In this document: positions 43,645 through 53,701 of the stretch, one piece after another
Position numbering within the stretch: position 1 is the first letter of the stretch
Layout of the letters: every line of letters starts with the position of its first letter
DNA from: Anaerolineales bacterium
Lineage (GTDB): Bacteria > Chloroflexota > Anaerolineae > Anaerolineales > UBA4823
DNA length: 64,000 bases
Reading direction: 5' to 3'
Assembly: GCA_016935755.1 (NCBI GenBank)
Contig: JAFGQI010000125.1
Location: 62,001-126,000 of the forward strand
Position numbers and translations under genes: made by a program
Notes under the pieces: generated by a model
What the model saw: only the letters and a program-made list of their open reading frames with translations
The model's database searches: none
What the model was told of the DNA's origin: nothing

Positions 43645-44724
43645 CTACAGCTCCACAAAACGGCGCATAGGATCAAGAGCACCCTTTACCCGCCGGTAAA
43701 AGGGCTGGGCTGGAAAATGTCCCAATCGGGGTTTGCCTGCGGATCCCATTAAGACCAGACCCTGCAATCCCTGCGTCTCTAATAAGCCTTCCAGGCTTTG
43801 CGGCTGATCAGGGAGCGCCAGCCAGGCGGCCTGCCCGCCAGCCAGATAGCGGCGCAATACCGGTTTGCCTGCCAGGGAGGCCTCCAAAAGAGGGATGCGC
43901 GAAGGGGTAATGGGCAAGCAGATCCAGCACCATCCAGTTGGCACCCAGCTGGCTTCGCCCACTGAACGCCATATCTGCTCCTCATCCGCTCCCTGAAGGA
44001 CCTGTCCGCTTCCCAAGGCATCTGTCAAGCGCTCCAGGCGAGCAGGCAGGGCCTCCTGCAGCCCACCCAGGCGCACCCACAGGATCAAACCGCCGCGGGC
44101 GACCTCCAAATCCAGCGCATCCAGATCCAGGCGGGAGGAAGCAGCCCTGCTCAAGGCCTGCATGGCCTCATCCAGGTCAACGCATTCCAGGCGCAGCGTA
44201 GCCGTGCTTTCCGGGCGAGGAAAAACCTTGAAACTTAACTCCACCATTACGCCCAGACTGCCGCAGCTGCCAACCATCATTTTTGGCAAATCAAAACCGG
44301 CAGAATTCTTGACCACCTTACCGCCCCCGCGCACCAGGCGGCCTTCGCTATCCACGAACTTCACCCCCATCAAGAAGTCCCGCACGCCGCCAAAATGGTA
44401 ACGCCCCGGACCGCTCACCCCCGCGGCCACAGTTCCGCCCAGGGTGGCGCCTTGCTCCACCAGAGGCGGATCAAAAGGCAGATATTGGCCGTTTTCTGCC
44501 AGCCGGCGGTTGACCTCTTTCAGGCGTGTGCCGGCCAGGGCGGTGAAAGTATATTCATCAGGCTCATATTCCAGCATACCTGCCAAACCTGCCATTTCCA
44601 GGCTCTCTACTCCTTCTGCAGGTGTGGACAAAGCTGATTTGGTGCCGCTGCCCCGCGGCAGCAGCCGAGAGGCTTCTTTGACAGCTTCCTGGACTTCTTG
44701 AATCGAATGTGGTTGGATATCCAT
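43645..44724 (-). CDS. glcE: Glycolate oxidase FAD-binding subunit GlcE
   Basis: The 359-residue protein is a PCMH-type FAD domain protein. [11 protein letters not shown] and [32 protein letters not shown] are the flavin-binding loops, followed by [20 protein letters not shown]. It forms the glycolate oxidase complex with GlcD and GlcF. It lies between them, 29 nt after glcD. The C-terminal substrate domain is shorter and less conserved than in GlcD, as usual for GlcE. Confidence 0.93.
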   Translation of the reverse strand: MDIQPHSIQEVQEAVKEASRLLPRGSGTKSALSTPAEGVESLEMAGLAGMLEYEPDEYTFTALAGTRLKEVNRRLAENGQYLPFDPPLVEQGATLGGTVAAGVSGPGRYHFGGVRDFLMGVKFVDSEGRLVRGGGKVVKNSAGFDLPKMMVGSCGSLGVMVELSFKVFPRPESTATLRLECVDLDEAMQALSRAASSRLDLDALDLEVARGGLILWVRLGGLQEALPARLERLTDALGSGQVLQGADEEQIWRSVGEASWVPTGWCWICLPITPSRIPLLEASLAGKPVLRRYLAGGQAAWLALPDQPQSLEGLLETQGLQGLVLMGSAGKPRLGHFPAQPFYRRVKGALDPMRRFVEL

Positions 44725-44753
44725 AATCTTTCCCAGGCATTCTTCTCCGCAGG

Positions 44754-46175
44754 CTACAGCTGTACGGAGCCAGAGGGCGTTAAATATTGTGCAGCTTCGG
44801 TCAGAAACATCTTGCCGCGGTTCGCCAGACCGGCGGGATCCATTGCCAGGTGCAGCCGGTGCATGGTGTCAATATCGACCGGGGAGAACATGCGCGGCAG
44901 ATAAGCGCGCTTTTCCATCCCAATGCCATGCTCACCGGTGATCGAACCGCCGTAATCGATGCACAGCTGCAATATTTCGCCCGCCAGGGCTTCGGCTCGC
45001 TCCAGAGCGCCTGCCTCGCCGCCGCTGTACAGGATCAAAGGGTGCAGGTTGCCATCCCCGGCATGAAAAACATTCGCCACGCGCAAACCATACTGCTGAC
45101 CCAGGCGCTCAATTTCAGCCAAAGCCGCCCCCAAACGGCTGCGCGGCACCACGCCATCTTGAACAATAAAATCCGGGCTGAGGCGTCCCACCGCTGAAAA
45201 AGCGCTCTTGCGCCCTTTCCAGATTTGCTGGCGCTCCGCTTCGTCCTTCGCTACTTGAATTTCATCGGCCCCAGAAGCCTGCATCACCCCCATCAGCCGG
45301 GCGAACTCGGCTTCGACTTGATGGCTATCCCCTTCAAGCTCCACAATCAAGACAGCCGCAGCCCCTGGCGGATAATTCGCCTGCACCGCGGCCTCTGCCG
45401 CCTGGATCGCCAGCCGGTCCATCATTTCTATAGCGCCGGGGAGAATGCCTGATGCCACGACCCTGGATACGGCATCGCCGGCTTTCTCCAGGCTGTTGTA
45501 CGCGGCCAAGACCGTCTGATAGGTCTCGGGGCACGGCATCAGGCGCAGGGTGACCTCCAGAGCAATCCCAAACAAGCCCTCCGAACCGACAAACAAGCCC
45601 ACCAGGTCAGGGCCAACCCCTTCCAGGCTTTCCCCGCCCAACTGCACCACTTCTCCATCTGGAAGAACCGCTTTGATGCCCAGGACATGATTGCTCGTCA
45701 TGCCATATTTCAGGCAGTGCGCTCCCCCGGCGTTAAAAGCCAGATTGCCGCCAATCGTACAGATGGCCTGACTGGAGGGATCTGGAGCATAGTACAGACC
45801 GTGAGCAGCCACTGCCCTGCTCACTTCCAGGTTGAATATACCCGGTTCAACCACCAGAAGGCGTTGGTCGATATCCAGGCGCAGGATGCGATTCAAGCGG
45901 TTTAGCGCGATCAGAATTCCCTCCATCACCGGCAGTGAACCACCAGATAGGCTGGTGCCGCTGCCCCGCGCCATGAAGGGCACCTTGTGCTGATGGCATA
46001 AACGCACTGTCTGGATGACCTCCTCCTGCGCCACAGGCAAGACCACTGCCTGCGGGCGGGCGCGGTATGCAGTGAGCGCGTCGGATTCGTAAGGGATCAG
46101 TTGAGCGGATTGGGTAAGAAGGCGATCGGGGGGGAAGATATGGGATAAATCTGCAAGAATTTCAGCGGCTGCCAT
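44754..46175 (-). CDS. glcD: Glycolate oxidase catalytic subunit GlcD
   Basis: The 473-residue flavoprotein oxidises glycolate (or D-lactate) to the keto acid. [16 protein letters not shown] and [20 protein letters not shown] are the FAD loops; [14 protein letters not shown] and [16 protein letters not shown] carry the substrate and catalytic His residues. I start at the ATG at 46175 with GGAG 8 nt upstream; the frame opens at 46199. It heads the glcD-glcE-glcF operon. FAD-linked D-lactate dehydrogenases look similar, but the GlcE/GlcF neighbours favour glycolate. Confidence 0.94.
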   Translation of the reverse strand: MAAAEILADLSHIFPPDRLLTQSAQLIPYESDALTAYRARPQAVVLPVAQEEVIQTVRLCHQHKVPFMARGSGTSLSGGSLPVMEGILIALNRLNRILRLDIDQRLLVVEPGIFNLEVSRAVAAHGLYYAPDPSSQAICTIGGNLAFNAGGAHCLKYGMTSNHVLGIKAVLPDGEVVQLGGESLEGVGPDLVGLFVGSEGLFGIALEVTLRLMPCPETYQTVLAAYNSLEKAGDAVSRVVASGILPGAIEMMDRLAIQAAEAAVQANYPPGAAAVLIVELEGDSHQVEAEFARLMGVMQASGADEIQVAKDEAERQQIWKGRKSAFSAVGRLSPDFIVQDGVVPRSRLGAALAEIERLGQQYGLRVANVFHAGDGNLHPLILYSGGEAGALERAEALAGEILQLCIDYGGSITGEHGIGMEKRAYLPRMFSPVDIDTMHRLHLAMDPAGLANRGKMFLTEAAQYLTPSGSVQL

Positions 46176-46349
46176 GATACCTGCTCCCGGAAGAACCATT
46201 AATGGATCATTTTTATCATTCTGATTAGTTTAGCACCAAAATGCTATCCATACAAGCGATTAAACTCGTGTACAATTATCACAGCACACCGGGTTATCAC
46301 ATTCTTCATCCAATTGCATTGAAGCCGGTGATTGGCAGGAGTAGAAATC

Positions 46350-48512
46350 ATGAACCAGAGCAGCGATCATCTCCGTCAGGCGGCCGCATACCTGGAAGAA
46401 GGCAAGCCAGCCCAGGCGCGTCCATTATTGGCAGAAGTTCTCCGGCGCGACCCGGGCTCAGAAGAAGGCTGGATGTTGCTCAGCCAGGCAGTCAGCGATG
46501 CACAGCAGCAGGCTGAGTGTTTACGCAAGGTGCTGGCCATCAACCCAGCCAATTCGCGCGCCCGCTTGCTGCTGGACCTGCTGGGAGATGATACCGCAAC
46601 TCCGGCAACCACATCGACAAGCCGAGCAGTTCAGCCCCCGCCCAAGAGTGAAGATCAGCTCACCACTCCACCCGCTCCTAAACCTGCACCAGGAAAAGAA
46701 CCAGAGCCAGTCCAACCTCAAGAAACGGTAGACCAGCTGTGGGAGCAAATCTCCAGCGGGAAAAAGCCTCCGCTAGTGTCTTCGTCCACGGCAGACGATC
46801 TTCCTGACTTTCTGATCGATGAGCCAGCCGCACCCATTCCAGCCCCGGCAAAAAAGAGCCCACCCTCGACCAGGCCAATACCATCCGCGCGGGAAGTGCA
46901 GCCCCAAGCTGCCCCTGCTCAGCCGAAAATAGAGCCGCCCTCGATCAGCCCAGCTATCAGTGAACAGGTGCAGCGCCAGCCAGATAGACCAGCGCCAGTA
47001 TTGAGGCAGCAGCCCCCACATACCACCCAAAGGCCCAAAAAGCGCTCCGCCCTTGCGACTATTTTGATTGCCCTTTTCGCCTTGATCCTGCTGGCAGGAG
47101 CCATCATCGGCGGCGTTTGGGCATACAATATGTATTTGGCGACCGAACCACAGCCAGCGGCTGACCTTTCCATCCTGCTCAGCGATACGCCAATCTCTGG
47201 CGATGTTATTGCCACTTTACCGCCCACCCGCACGCCCACGCCAACGCCAACCGTCACGCTGACGCCAACCATCACCCCAACCCCACAGCCCACAAATACC
47301 GCCACTCTGCCGCCGCCTGTGCCCACAGCCCAGGCGATGATGGAACGCATCCAGCAGGAGGTCTCTGATTTACGGGGCTTGCCTTTACAGGAACCTGTCA
47401 CGAGCTATCTGACTCCGCCCATGATCATCGAACAGATGCTGCGCGAAGAACTGGTCGCCGAGGGCGAGATACCCAAACTAGAAGATCAGGCCCGCACCCT
47501 GAGCGTTTTGGGGTTGATAAAACCGACCTATGATATCGTCCGGTATTCGATCAACAACATGCTGGACAATGTTGGCGGTTTCTACCGCTACGACACAAAA
47601 GAGCTTTTTGTGCTTGGATTAAGTTTTGGCGGAGTAGAGCACTTCATCTACTCCCATGAGATTGACCATGCCCTGGTCGATCAGCAATATGATCTATCCT
47701 TGCTGCAAGGCCCCGCGCTGTGCGAAAATAACAGCGACCGGTGCGAGGCAATCCAGGCGCTGATCGAGGGGGATGCGACCCTGGCAATGAGCCTATGGTT
47801 CAAGCAGTATGCCACTCCCCAGGATTACAAAACCATCCTGCGCTACCGGCCTCCTGCTCAGGCGCTGCCAGAACAATTCCCGCCAGATTACGCAATTTAT
47901 GCGCTTGACTTTCCATACAGTTATGGTTTGAAATTCGTGCAGCGCCTGTACGACCGCGGCAACTGGGCAGAAGTGAACCTGGCCTATCTTAACCTGCCAG
48001 CCAGCACCGAACAAATCCTTCATCCGGAAAAATATGATGCGGGAGAGATGCCAATAAACGTGAACGACCTGCCCGTTGCCGCCGCCCTGGGCAGCCCCTG
48101 GCGAGAGATCGCCAATGATGTCATGGGAGAATGGATGACCTTCTTGCTGCTGGCTTACGGCGCCGATAAGCCTTCTCAACAGCCAGTAGCCACAGCCGAG
48201 AAAGCCGCCGAAGGCTGGAACGGTGATCGCTACCAGGTGGCCTATCTGGATGAGAAAGATCAAATCGTCCTATCCGGGCATTGGGTCTGGGAGAGCACAA
48301 AAGACGCCAATGAGTTTGAGCAGGCAATGCGCGGCTATCTCGACCAGCGTTTTCGGGGCGCGGTTTTGGCGCGTGACACTGGCGCGTGCTGGGCAGTAAA
48401 TTTACAGGTCACCTGCCTGTTCACTGCTGACAGCGAAAGCCTGTGGATCATTGCCCCCGACCAAGAAATCCTGGAGCAGGTGCTGGAGCTATACCTGCCG
48501 TTCAGAGAATAA
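46350..48512 (+). CDS. TPR-transmembrane protein with extracellular HExxH metallopeptidase-like domain
   Basis: The 720-residue protein has N-terminal TPR-like helices (about 1-75), a Pro-rich disordered region (about 85-230), one membrane helix (about 234-256), a Thr-Pro repeat stalk (about 285-325) and an external domain. That domain contains HEIDH (436-440), an HExxH zinc motif, and E473 in EGDAT, a plausible third ligand 33 residues later. YSHEIDHALVDQ resembles the THALQDQ family of Chloroflexota and archaeal proteins. The start follows GGAG by 8 nt; an in-frame start at 46332 is less likely. Substrate is unknown. Confidence 0.82.
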   Translation: MNQSSDHLRQAAAYLEEGKPAQARPLLAEVLRRDPGSEEGWMLLSQAVSDAQQQAECLRKVLAINPANSRARLLLDLLGDDTATPATTSTSRAVQPPPKSEDQLTTPPAPKPAPGKEPEPVQPQETVDQLWEQISSGKKPPLVSSSTADDLPDFLIDEPAAPIPAPAKKSPPSTRPIPSAREVQPQAAPAQPKIEPPSISPAISEQVQRQPDRPAPVLRQQPPHTTQRPKKRSALATILIALFALILLAGAIIGGVWAYNMYLATEPQPAADLSILLSDTPISGDVIATLPPTRTPTPTPTVTLTPTITPTPQPTNTATLPPPVPTAQAMMERIQQEVSDLRGLPLQEPVTSYLTPPMIIEQMLREELVAEGEIPKLEDQARTLSVLGLIKPTYDIVRYSINNMLDNVGGFYRYDTKELFVLGLSFGGVEHFIYSHEIDHALVDQQYDLSLLQGPALCENNSDRCEAIQALIEGDATLAMSLWFKQYATPQDYKTILRYRPPAQALPEQFPPDYAIYALDFPYSYGLKFVQRLYDRGNWAEVNLAYLNLPASTEQILHPEKYDAGEMPINVNDLPVAAALGSPWREIANDVMGEWMTFLLLAYGADKPSQQPVATAEKAAEGWNGDRYQVAYLDEKDQIVLSGHWVWESTKDANEFEQAMRGYLDQRFRGAVLARDTGACWAVNLQVTCLFTADSESLWIIAPDQEILEQVLELYLPFRE

Positions 48513-48517
48513 ATCCG

Positions 48518-49516
48518 CTAAGCCTGTGCAAACGTGTCAATAAGCAGCCGGACATCTCCGCCCACAGGATACAGGATTGGGCAGGTGCAGCCGTGTTTTT
48601 TGTACTCCTCCACCTTGGTCCGCGCCTCTTCTGGAGTGCCAGAAGCGGTGATGCGGTAGATGAGTTGTTCGGGAACCAGGTGTTTAGCCTTGCGAATCTG
48701 CTCCTTGGTGGCGGGCCAACCCAGGATGGACTGGATTTCAGCTACCACATCCATCGATACCCCTGAAGCCTTGGCAATATGAGGCTGCTGAGCCAGGTAC
48801 TGCGTCAGCAGTTCGCGGGTTGTATCAATAGCGCGATCATGATCATAGTCGACCGAGCAGACCACCAGCTGCGGCCGATCAATTTCATCCATTTTCCGGC
48901 CGGCGCGTTTTGCTCCAACCTCCAGGAGTTCCAAGGCATTGTCATTATATTCCGGCGGTACGCAGTAGTTCAGCACTGCGCCATCGGCGATCTCGCCGGT
49001 CAATTCCATCATCTTATCGCCCGTAGCTCCAATCATGATCGGCACATGGCGCGGTTCTCGCCGTCCATGCACCACATCCAGTTCAATCCCATCAACATGA
49101 TGAAATTCACCGTGGAAGGTGACATGTTCCATGTTGAGCAAGCGCCGCAGCACTTCCACAGTTTCGCGCATCGCCGTCAGCGGCTTGCGCCTTTCAATAC
49201 CGACATTTCGGGCCAGCGGGTCCCACCAGGCGCCAATCCCGCAAATAATGCGATTCGGGGCCAGGTCATCCAGGGTCAAGAAAGTCGCCGCCAGCAGGCC
49301 GATGTTGCGGGTCCAGTTGTTGATCACCCCTGATCCAACCTTGAGCCGCTGCGTAACCGCCGCGTATGCCGCCATTGGCACGATGGCATCGCGCACCAGG
49401 CGCGATTCCGCCTGCCAGACGGCTTCGAAACCGTGCTGTTCAGCGTAGCGCACGTAATCCAATCCGTCGCGCAGATCATGTGCATCTTGCAGGTAAAGGG
49501 CAACTCGTTCGGGCAT
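48518..49516 (-). CDS. LLM-class F420-dependent oxidoreductase
   Basis: The 332-residue TIM-barrel protein belongs to the luciferase-like superfamily. The start [28 protein letters not shown] and the segments [27 protein letters not shown] and [22 protein letters not shown] resemble F420-dependent reductases of the methylene-tetrahydromethanopterin reductase group. AGGAGGAT lies 4 nt before the ATG. It is the last gene of a run containing F420 biosynthesis genes, which supports F420 rather than FMN as cofactor. The substrate is unknown. It meets the TPR/HExxH gene tail to tail, 5 nt apart. Confidence 0.88.
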   Translation of the reverse strand: MPERVALYLQDAHDLRDGLDYVRYAEQHGFEAVWQAESRLVRDAIVPMAAYAAVTQRLKVGSGVINNWTRNIGLLAATFLTLDDLAPNRIICGIGAWWDPLARNVGIERRKPLTAMRETVEVLRRLLNMEHVTFHGEFHHVDGIELDVVHGRREPRHVPIMIGATGDKMMELTGEIADGAVLNYCVPPEYNDNALELLEVGAKRAGRKMDEIDRPQLVVCSVDYDHDRAIDTTRELLTQYLAQQPHIAKASGVSMDVVAEIQSILGWPATKEQIRKAKHLVPEQLIYRITASGTPEEARTKVEEYKKHGCTCPILYPVGGDVRLLIDTFAQA

Positions 49517-49535
49517 ACATCCTCCTGAAGAATTG

Positions 49536-49569
49536 GGGGCAAGAATAGGGCTTGTTCTATCCTTGCCCC
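49536..49569 (-). terminator. Hairpin between cofC and the LLM oxidoreductase gene
   Basis: A 13-bp stem with one mismatch (49536-49548 with 49557-49569) and an 8-nt loop fills most of the 68-nt gap. On the minus strand it is followed by CAATTCTTC rather than a T-run, so it may be a weak terminator, an attenuator or an mRNA-processing site that lowers LLM expression relative to the rest. Confidence 0.5.
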
Positions 49570-49584
49570 GGTGATAAATTAATC

Positions 49585-50196
49585 TTAGCTTCCAATCCCC
49601 TCAAGCTTCTCGCTGACCATCTGCAAATCTTCTGGCAGGTCCATATCCAGGGCCAGGGAGGGCAGCTCGCAAATTTCCAGGCGCGCCCCTGCTTGCAAAG
49701 CGCGCTGGCAGTGCCGCTTGAATGAACCCGCGCCAAACTCATACTCGATCATTCCAGCTGGGCAGACCAATAAGGCATTGGTGCCGCGACGGTGGCGATC
49801 AGGAGCCACGACAACAACAGGCGGCCGGCGAGCGCGATCCAGCATGGCGCGGATATCTTCTGGAGTGATCAGCGGCAGGTCGGCAGGCAGTATCAAAACA
49901 CCACGTGTGGCGTAATTCTTGGCAACGATCGTAGCTCGCGTTAGAGCCACATTCAATCTGGGCGCGCCATTTTCTTGAATCGTACGCGCCCCATATTCGC
50001 GCGCCAGCGCCAGGGCTGCCTGATCCCGGCTGATCACCAGAATCCGTTCGATCTCTGGCAGGGCAGTCAGGGTATCCAGGGTATGCGCCAACAGGCGGCG
50101 GTTCAAATCGGTGCGTTCATCCTGCGTGAGCACCTCCGCCAGGCGGGATTTCCCCCAGCGTAAGGGCTTGACTGGGACAATCGCCCACAAGGTCAT
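49585..50196 (-). CDS. cofC: Phospholactate/phosphoenolpyruvate guanylyltransferase (CofC/FbiD)
   Basis: The 203-residue nucleotidyltransferase begins [16 protein letters not shown], the CofC signature, and has [15 protein letters not shown] and [12 protein letters not shown]. It activates 2-phospholactate or phosphoenolpyruvate with GTP for coenzyme F420 synthesis and releases pyrophosphate. AAAGGATG lies before the ATG. It is 109 nt downstream of cofD; nothing notable is visible in that gap. PEP is the likely substrate, because a nitroreductase domain that reduces dehydro-F420 lies in the operon. Confidence 0.93.
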   Translation of the reverse strand: MTLWAIVPVKPLRWGKSRLAEVLTQDERTDLNRRLLAHTLDTLTALPEIERILVISRDQAALALAREYGARTIQENGAPRLNVALTRATIVAKNYATRGVLILPADLPLITPEDIRAMLDRARRPPVVVVAPDRHRRGTNALLVCPAGMIEYEFGAGSFKRHCQRALQAGARLEICELPSLALDMDLPEDLQMVSEKLEGIGS

Positions 50197-50305
50197 TGAA
50201 ACATCATCCTTTCTAAGGAATGGTAATCTTCATCGATAACTACTCAATAAGGGCCAATAGTCTCGGCTGGAATTGACGCTCCGCAGATTTGCTATCGGCC
50301 ATAAG

Positions 50306-51253
50306 CTATCTGCTGAATGAAGAACCGAAAGCGATCACCTCCTTTGCCAGACGCGCCCGATCCTGGGCAGTCGTCATCAACGTATCCGTTACCAAAACAT
50401 GCCGGCCTGAAGTCTGAATTTCGCCAGCCTGTTCAGCATCTACCTTATCGACGATAAAACCAGCCAGCAAATCACCATAGTGATGCGCCACAGCCAGCGC
50501 GCTGGGCTGAATACCTAATTCAGCATACATTTTAGCCGCCGGGCCTTTGACAGCCTTACCGCCAATGATCGGCGAAACAGCAACTGCACACGCCGATGGC
50601 AAAGTCTCCCGGATTCCAGGCACTGCCAGGATTGGATCGATGCTTACCCAGGGATTAGATGGACAGATGACCACCAGTTTGGCCCGCTGCAGCGCCTCCA
50701 CCACACCTGGGGCAGGATGAGCCTGCTCCACATTCCCGAAACGGAAACCTGTCACCTGGGGGCGGCACTGCCGGCGCACAAAATATTCTTGAAAGGGCAA
50801 TTCGCCCTCGGTAGTATACACCCAGGTGGGCACACTGTCATCGCTCATCGGTAGAACAGCAGCGCCAATATTCCAGGCCCGGCAGAGATGCGCCGTGATC
50901 TGGCTGAGGGGCTGCCCCTGCCGCTTGCGCCGGGTGCGCTCCAGGTGCAGCCCCAGGTCGCGGTCGCCAAGACGGAACCAGGTTGGCCCGCCCAATTCAC
51001 CGATGGTCTCCAGGGCTTGCCAGGTTTCACTCGCCCGGCCCCAGCCTGTAGCCGGATTAGCCAATCCCGCCAGGGTGTAGCACACCGTGTCCAAATCGGG
51101 GCAGATGGTGAGGCCCAGGTGTTCAAAATCGTCGCCGGTGTTGACAATAATGGTCAGGTCCTCCGGTTGGATAACCTGGGCGAGGCCTTCCGCCAGTTTA
51201 GCGCCGCCCACGCCGCCCGCCAGAGCCACTACAGGGAATGAGGCTGGTTTCAT
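50306..51253 (-). CDS. cofD: 2-phospho-L-lactate/PEP transferase (CofD/FbiA)
   Basis: The 315-residue protein couples the activated three-carbon unit to the deazaflavin Fo, giving F420-0 or dehydro-F420-0. LAGGVGGAKLAEGL (about 11-24), NTGDDFEHLGLTICPDLDTV (about 38-57) and CPSNPWVSIDPILAVPG are CofD hallmarks. The open frame reaches 51499, but that part lies in the upstream gene; I start at the ATG 13 nt after the preceding stop. No Fo synthase (CofG/CofH) is in this window. Confidence 0.94.
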   Translation of the reverse strand: MKPASFPVVALAGGVGGAKLAEGLAQVIQPEDLTIIVNTGDDFEHLGLTICPDLDTVCYTLAGLANPATGWGRASETWQALETIGELGGPTWFRLGDRDLGLHLERTRRKRQGQPLSQITAHLCRAWNIGAAVLPMSDDSVPTWVYTTEGELPFQEYFVRRQCRPQVTGFRFGNVEQAHPAPGVVEALQRAKLVVICPSNPWVSIDPILAVPGIRETLPSACAVAVSPIIGGKAVKGPAAKMYAELGIQPSALAVAHHYGDLLAGFIVDKVDAEQAGEIQTSGRHVLVTDTLMTTAQDRARLAKEVIAFGSSFSR

Positions 51254-51266
51254 AGCTGCCCGGCCC

Positions 51267-52223
51267 TTAAGAGCCTTGCTCCTCAAAGAACAGGGCGATA
51301 TCTGTCTCTCGCCGGCGTACGCTCTTCGGAGGCGTTTTTGCCGGATAGCCCACCAGGAGCAGCCCCTGCGGCTGCCAGGTGGGGGGCAAAGCCAATGCCT
51401 GGTTGGCTGCCTCGGGGGCAAAGATTGGAGCGCAAAGCCAGACCCCAGACAATCCCAGGAGATGTGCAGCCAGCAAAATATGCCCTCCTGCCAGGGCAAC
51501 GCTTTGCACGCCCATCAGATATTCGGCTCTCTGGCGCACCCGATCCGGGTAGGGAGCACCCTGGCTGGTATCCAGGCAGAGCAGGATTGCCGCCGGAGCC
51601 TCTTGAATGCGGGCGAGCGAGTGCTCGACCTGCCTGTCGGCCTCGTTTTCCGAGAGACCATCCGCCAATAAAGCATTCCTGAACTCCACTCCCATCGCCA
51701 GGGCCAGACGTGACCTGGCCTGAGGATCCGTTAGAACTGCAAAACGCCAGGGCTGGCAGTTATGGGACGAGGGCGCCCATGTGGCCACTTCAATAAGACG
51801 TTTCAGGATCGTACGTGAGACAGGCCTGGCTAGGAAACAGCGCACCGAACGCCGCGTGCGCAAAAAGTCCAGCTCAGCTTCGCGGCGAACCAACAAAGCT
51901 CTCATACTGGCCCCGTTCAAGAAGTCCATCACCACCTGTGTCTCATCTGCAGTGCAGCCCAGCAAAAGCTTAATTTCAGCGTCACGCTTTTCCAGGTCAA
52001 CGGTCAGCGCCAGAGCCGCCAGGCGCCTTTCCGGCAGTGAACCCAGCCAAACATCGATCCCGCCGCCATCAATGGCAGTCGTAGCCTGCAGATAACCATA
52101 ATCCAGCGGGTAGATCAGGTTGGGATAACGCGGATGGGGAGAGAGACGCGGCCGGTCAATCACAACCCGGCTTTCGGCGACCAGGCGATCTAAATACTCC
52201 CAGAAATCCGCATCCTGAATCAT
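51267..52223 (-). CDS. Pyrophosphatase-like domain fused to FbiB-type nitroreductase
   Basis: The 318-residue protein has two parts. Residues 1-112 (RPRLSPHPRYPNLIYPLDYGYL, GGGIDVWLGS) resemble the small inorganic-pyrophosphatase-like proteins. Residues 115-318 are a nitroreductase domain (TRRSVRCFLARPVS, ATWAPSSHNCQPWRFAVL, LLVGYPAK), of the kind fused to CofE in mycobacterial FbiB, where it reduces dehydro-F420-0 with FMNH2. It overlaps cofE by 4 nt and precedes cofD. The inferred role is dehydro-F420 reduction, with the front domain perhaps removing the pyrophosphate made by CofC; the latter is speculative, and catalytic Asp residues appear few. Confidence 0.8.
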   Translation of the reverse strand: MIQDADFWEYLDRLVAESRVVIDRPRLSPHPRYPNLIYPLDYGYLQATTAIDGGGIDVWLGSLPERRLAALALTVDLEKRDAEIKLLLGCTADETQVVMDFLNGASMRALLVRREAELDFLRTRRSVRCFLARPVSRTILKRLIEVATWAPSSHNCQPWRFAVLTDPQARSRLALAMGVEFRNALLADGLSENEADRQVEHSLARIQEAPAAILLCLDTSQGAPYPDRVRQRAEYLMGVQSVALAGGHILLAAHLLGLSGVWLCAPIFAPEAANQALALPPTWQPQGLLLVGYPAKTPPKSVRRRETDIALFFEEQGS

Positions 52224-53002
52224 CGGAACAGATCTTGCTCCTTTGGACGTATCAATTCCACCAGGGCAGCTTCACGCAAAGGGTACGGGAAGCCCCGCAC
52301 ATGAATAATTGGAGTGCCTTCAGCCGCCTGGCCCATCACCAGAGAGGCAGCAGCAGCCAGTTCATCGGCAGCCCCCACCTGGGTGATTTGCAGACGAAAA
52401 TCGAACAGATCGGGGGCGCCGCGTAAATCCACCAGCGCGGGCAGCCCGGCAATACCAATGGCAACTCCCACCGTGCCTAAGCGCCAGGCGCGCCCATGCG
52501 AATCGATGATCAGCACACCCAGGCGCGCCCCGCTGGCTTCTTCCAATTGCTGGCGGATCGCCTGGGCAGAGGCATCTGGGTCTTCGGGCAGCAGCAGCAC
52601 CCAGGCTTCAGGATGACTGTCTTCTCGCGAATCTGAGGCTGGCTCGACATTTGAATGATCGATCCCGGCGCTGGCACAGATGAATCCCAGACGGTGCTCG
52701 ACAATAATCGTCCCAGGGCGCACTCGCAGGACCTGCTGGCTTTCCTGCAAGATCAGCTCCACCAGACGCGGGTCTTTCTGGGCGCGTTCAGCCAGCCCAA
52801 TGGCAGCAGGTGAGGCCGTCACCTGCTCCAGGTTGACCAGCCGACCCTCCGCCTTGGAGACAACCTTTTGCGCCAGGACCAGAATATCACCATCCTGCAA
52901 AGCCAGTCCTGCCCGGTCTAAAGCCAGCAGAATCAACTGCGCCAGGTTGTCGCCCTGGCGGACGAGCGGGATTCCAGGCAGAGGGGTCAGAATCAGGGTC
53001 AC
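52220..53002 (-). CDS. cofE: Coenzyme F420-0:L-glutamate ligase (CofE/FbiB N-domain)
   Basis: The 260-residue ligase adds glutamates to F420-0 using GTP. GIPLVRQGDNLAQLI (about 10-24), DGDILVLAQKVVSKAEGR and VIIDSHGRAWRLGTVGVAIG-like segments (here LIIDSHGRAWR) are family markers. The start is GTG, overlapping the upstream npdG stop as GTGA. The nitroreductase domain that mycobacteria fuse to it is a separate gene here, immediately downstream with an ATGA overlap. Confidence 0.94.
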   Translation of the reverse strand: MTLILTPLPGIPLVRQGDNLAQLILLALDRAGLALQDGDILVLAQKVVSKAEGRLVNLEQVTASPAAIGLAERAQKDPRLVELILQESQQVLRVRPGTIIVEHRLGFICASAGIDHSNVEPASDSREDSHPEAWVLLLPEDPDASAQAIRQQLEEASGARLGVLIIDSHGRAWRLGTVGVAIGIAGLPALVDLRGAPDLFDFRLQITQVGAADELAAAASLVMGQAAEGTPIIHVRGFPYPLREAALVELIRPKEQDLFR

Positions 53003-53676
53003 GCCGGATGAATACCTGTAATGCCTATACTGGCAGTCTTCGTCCCATACTGTTTATTAAGACTGATCAGGATGGAGGTCAGTCCTTCTACCACGATGGC
53101 ATTGTCCAGCCCGCCAGCGTAATAAGCGCGCATCCCGCCCGCCTCAGCCAGGCGGATCACTGCCTGGGCTGCTTCGGGGTCGTCCGCGCACGCCAACACA
53201 TCGGTCTCCAGGGATTGGCCTAAATTCTTCTTCAAAGCATGCGCCGGGACATTCTGGAATGCAGCTACGACGCGCACCCCGGAGCCGAGGATATCCTGGG
53301 CAAGCCGGGCGGCAGAAGGCGGAGCAGGAGGCCGAGGGTCACGAAAATCCACCCGCGCGGTGGCATCCACAAGAATCTTGCCTTGCAGCGCTTCTTTCAA
53401 GCCCTCCAGAGCAGCCTGGTGGGCCTCCTGCACAACCGTCAGCACGCAGATGTCGGCGCGGCGAGCAGCAAGGGAGTTCTCCACACCAGTGACCGTATTC
53501 ATACCTAAACGGGCATTCAGATCAGCGGCTGTGGCCTGGGCCTTCTCCAACTGTCGTGAACCGATAATAATCGAATAGCCTGCACTGGCCCAACGCATAG
53601 CTAATCCAGTGCCTTCCTTACCGGTGCCTCCCAGGATGGCTATGATCGGGAGAGATGAATTTGTATCGGGGGACAT
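52999..53676 (-). CDS. npdG: NADPH-dependent F420 reductase
   Basis: The 225-residue protein transfers hydride between NADP(H) and F420. It has the Rossmann motif AILGGTGKEGTGLAMRWASAGYSI (about 12-35), IIGSR for the NADP phosphate, and AFQNVPAHAL typical of Fno/NpdG. I start at the ATG with AAGGAG 4 nt upstream; the frame opens at 53778 but the added residues are basic and unlike the family. It sits between the SsnA-like gene and cofE and supplies reduced F420 for the LLM enzyme. Confidence 0.93.
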   Translation of the reverse strand: MSPDTNSSLPIIAILGGTGKEGTGLAMRWASAGYSIIIGSRQLEKAQATAADLNARLGMNTVTGVENSLAARRADICVLTVVQEAHQAALEGLKEALQGKILVDATARVDFRDPRPPAPPSAARLAQDILGSGVRVVAAFQNVPAHALKKNLGQSLETDVLACADDPEAAQAVIRLAEAGGMRAYYAGGLDNAIVVEGLTSILISLNKQYGTKTASIGITGIHPA

Positions 53677-53701
53677 AGATCTCCTTAGAATAAATAGATC
53701 A

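Noticed and set aside
47219-47330. Short C/A-rich tandem repeats, first suspected as a DNA repeat or CRISPR-like array
   Set aside because: They encode the in-frame Thr-Pro stalk of the TPR/HExxH protein, and spacing is not that of a CRISPR.
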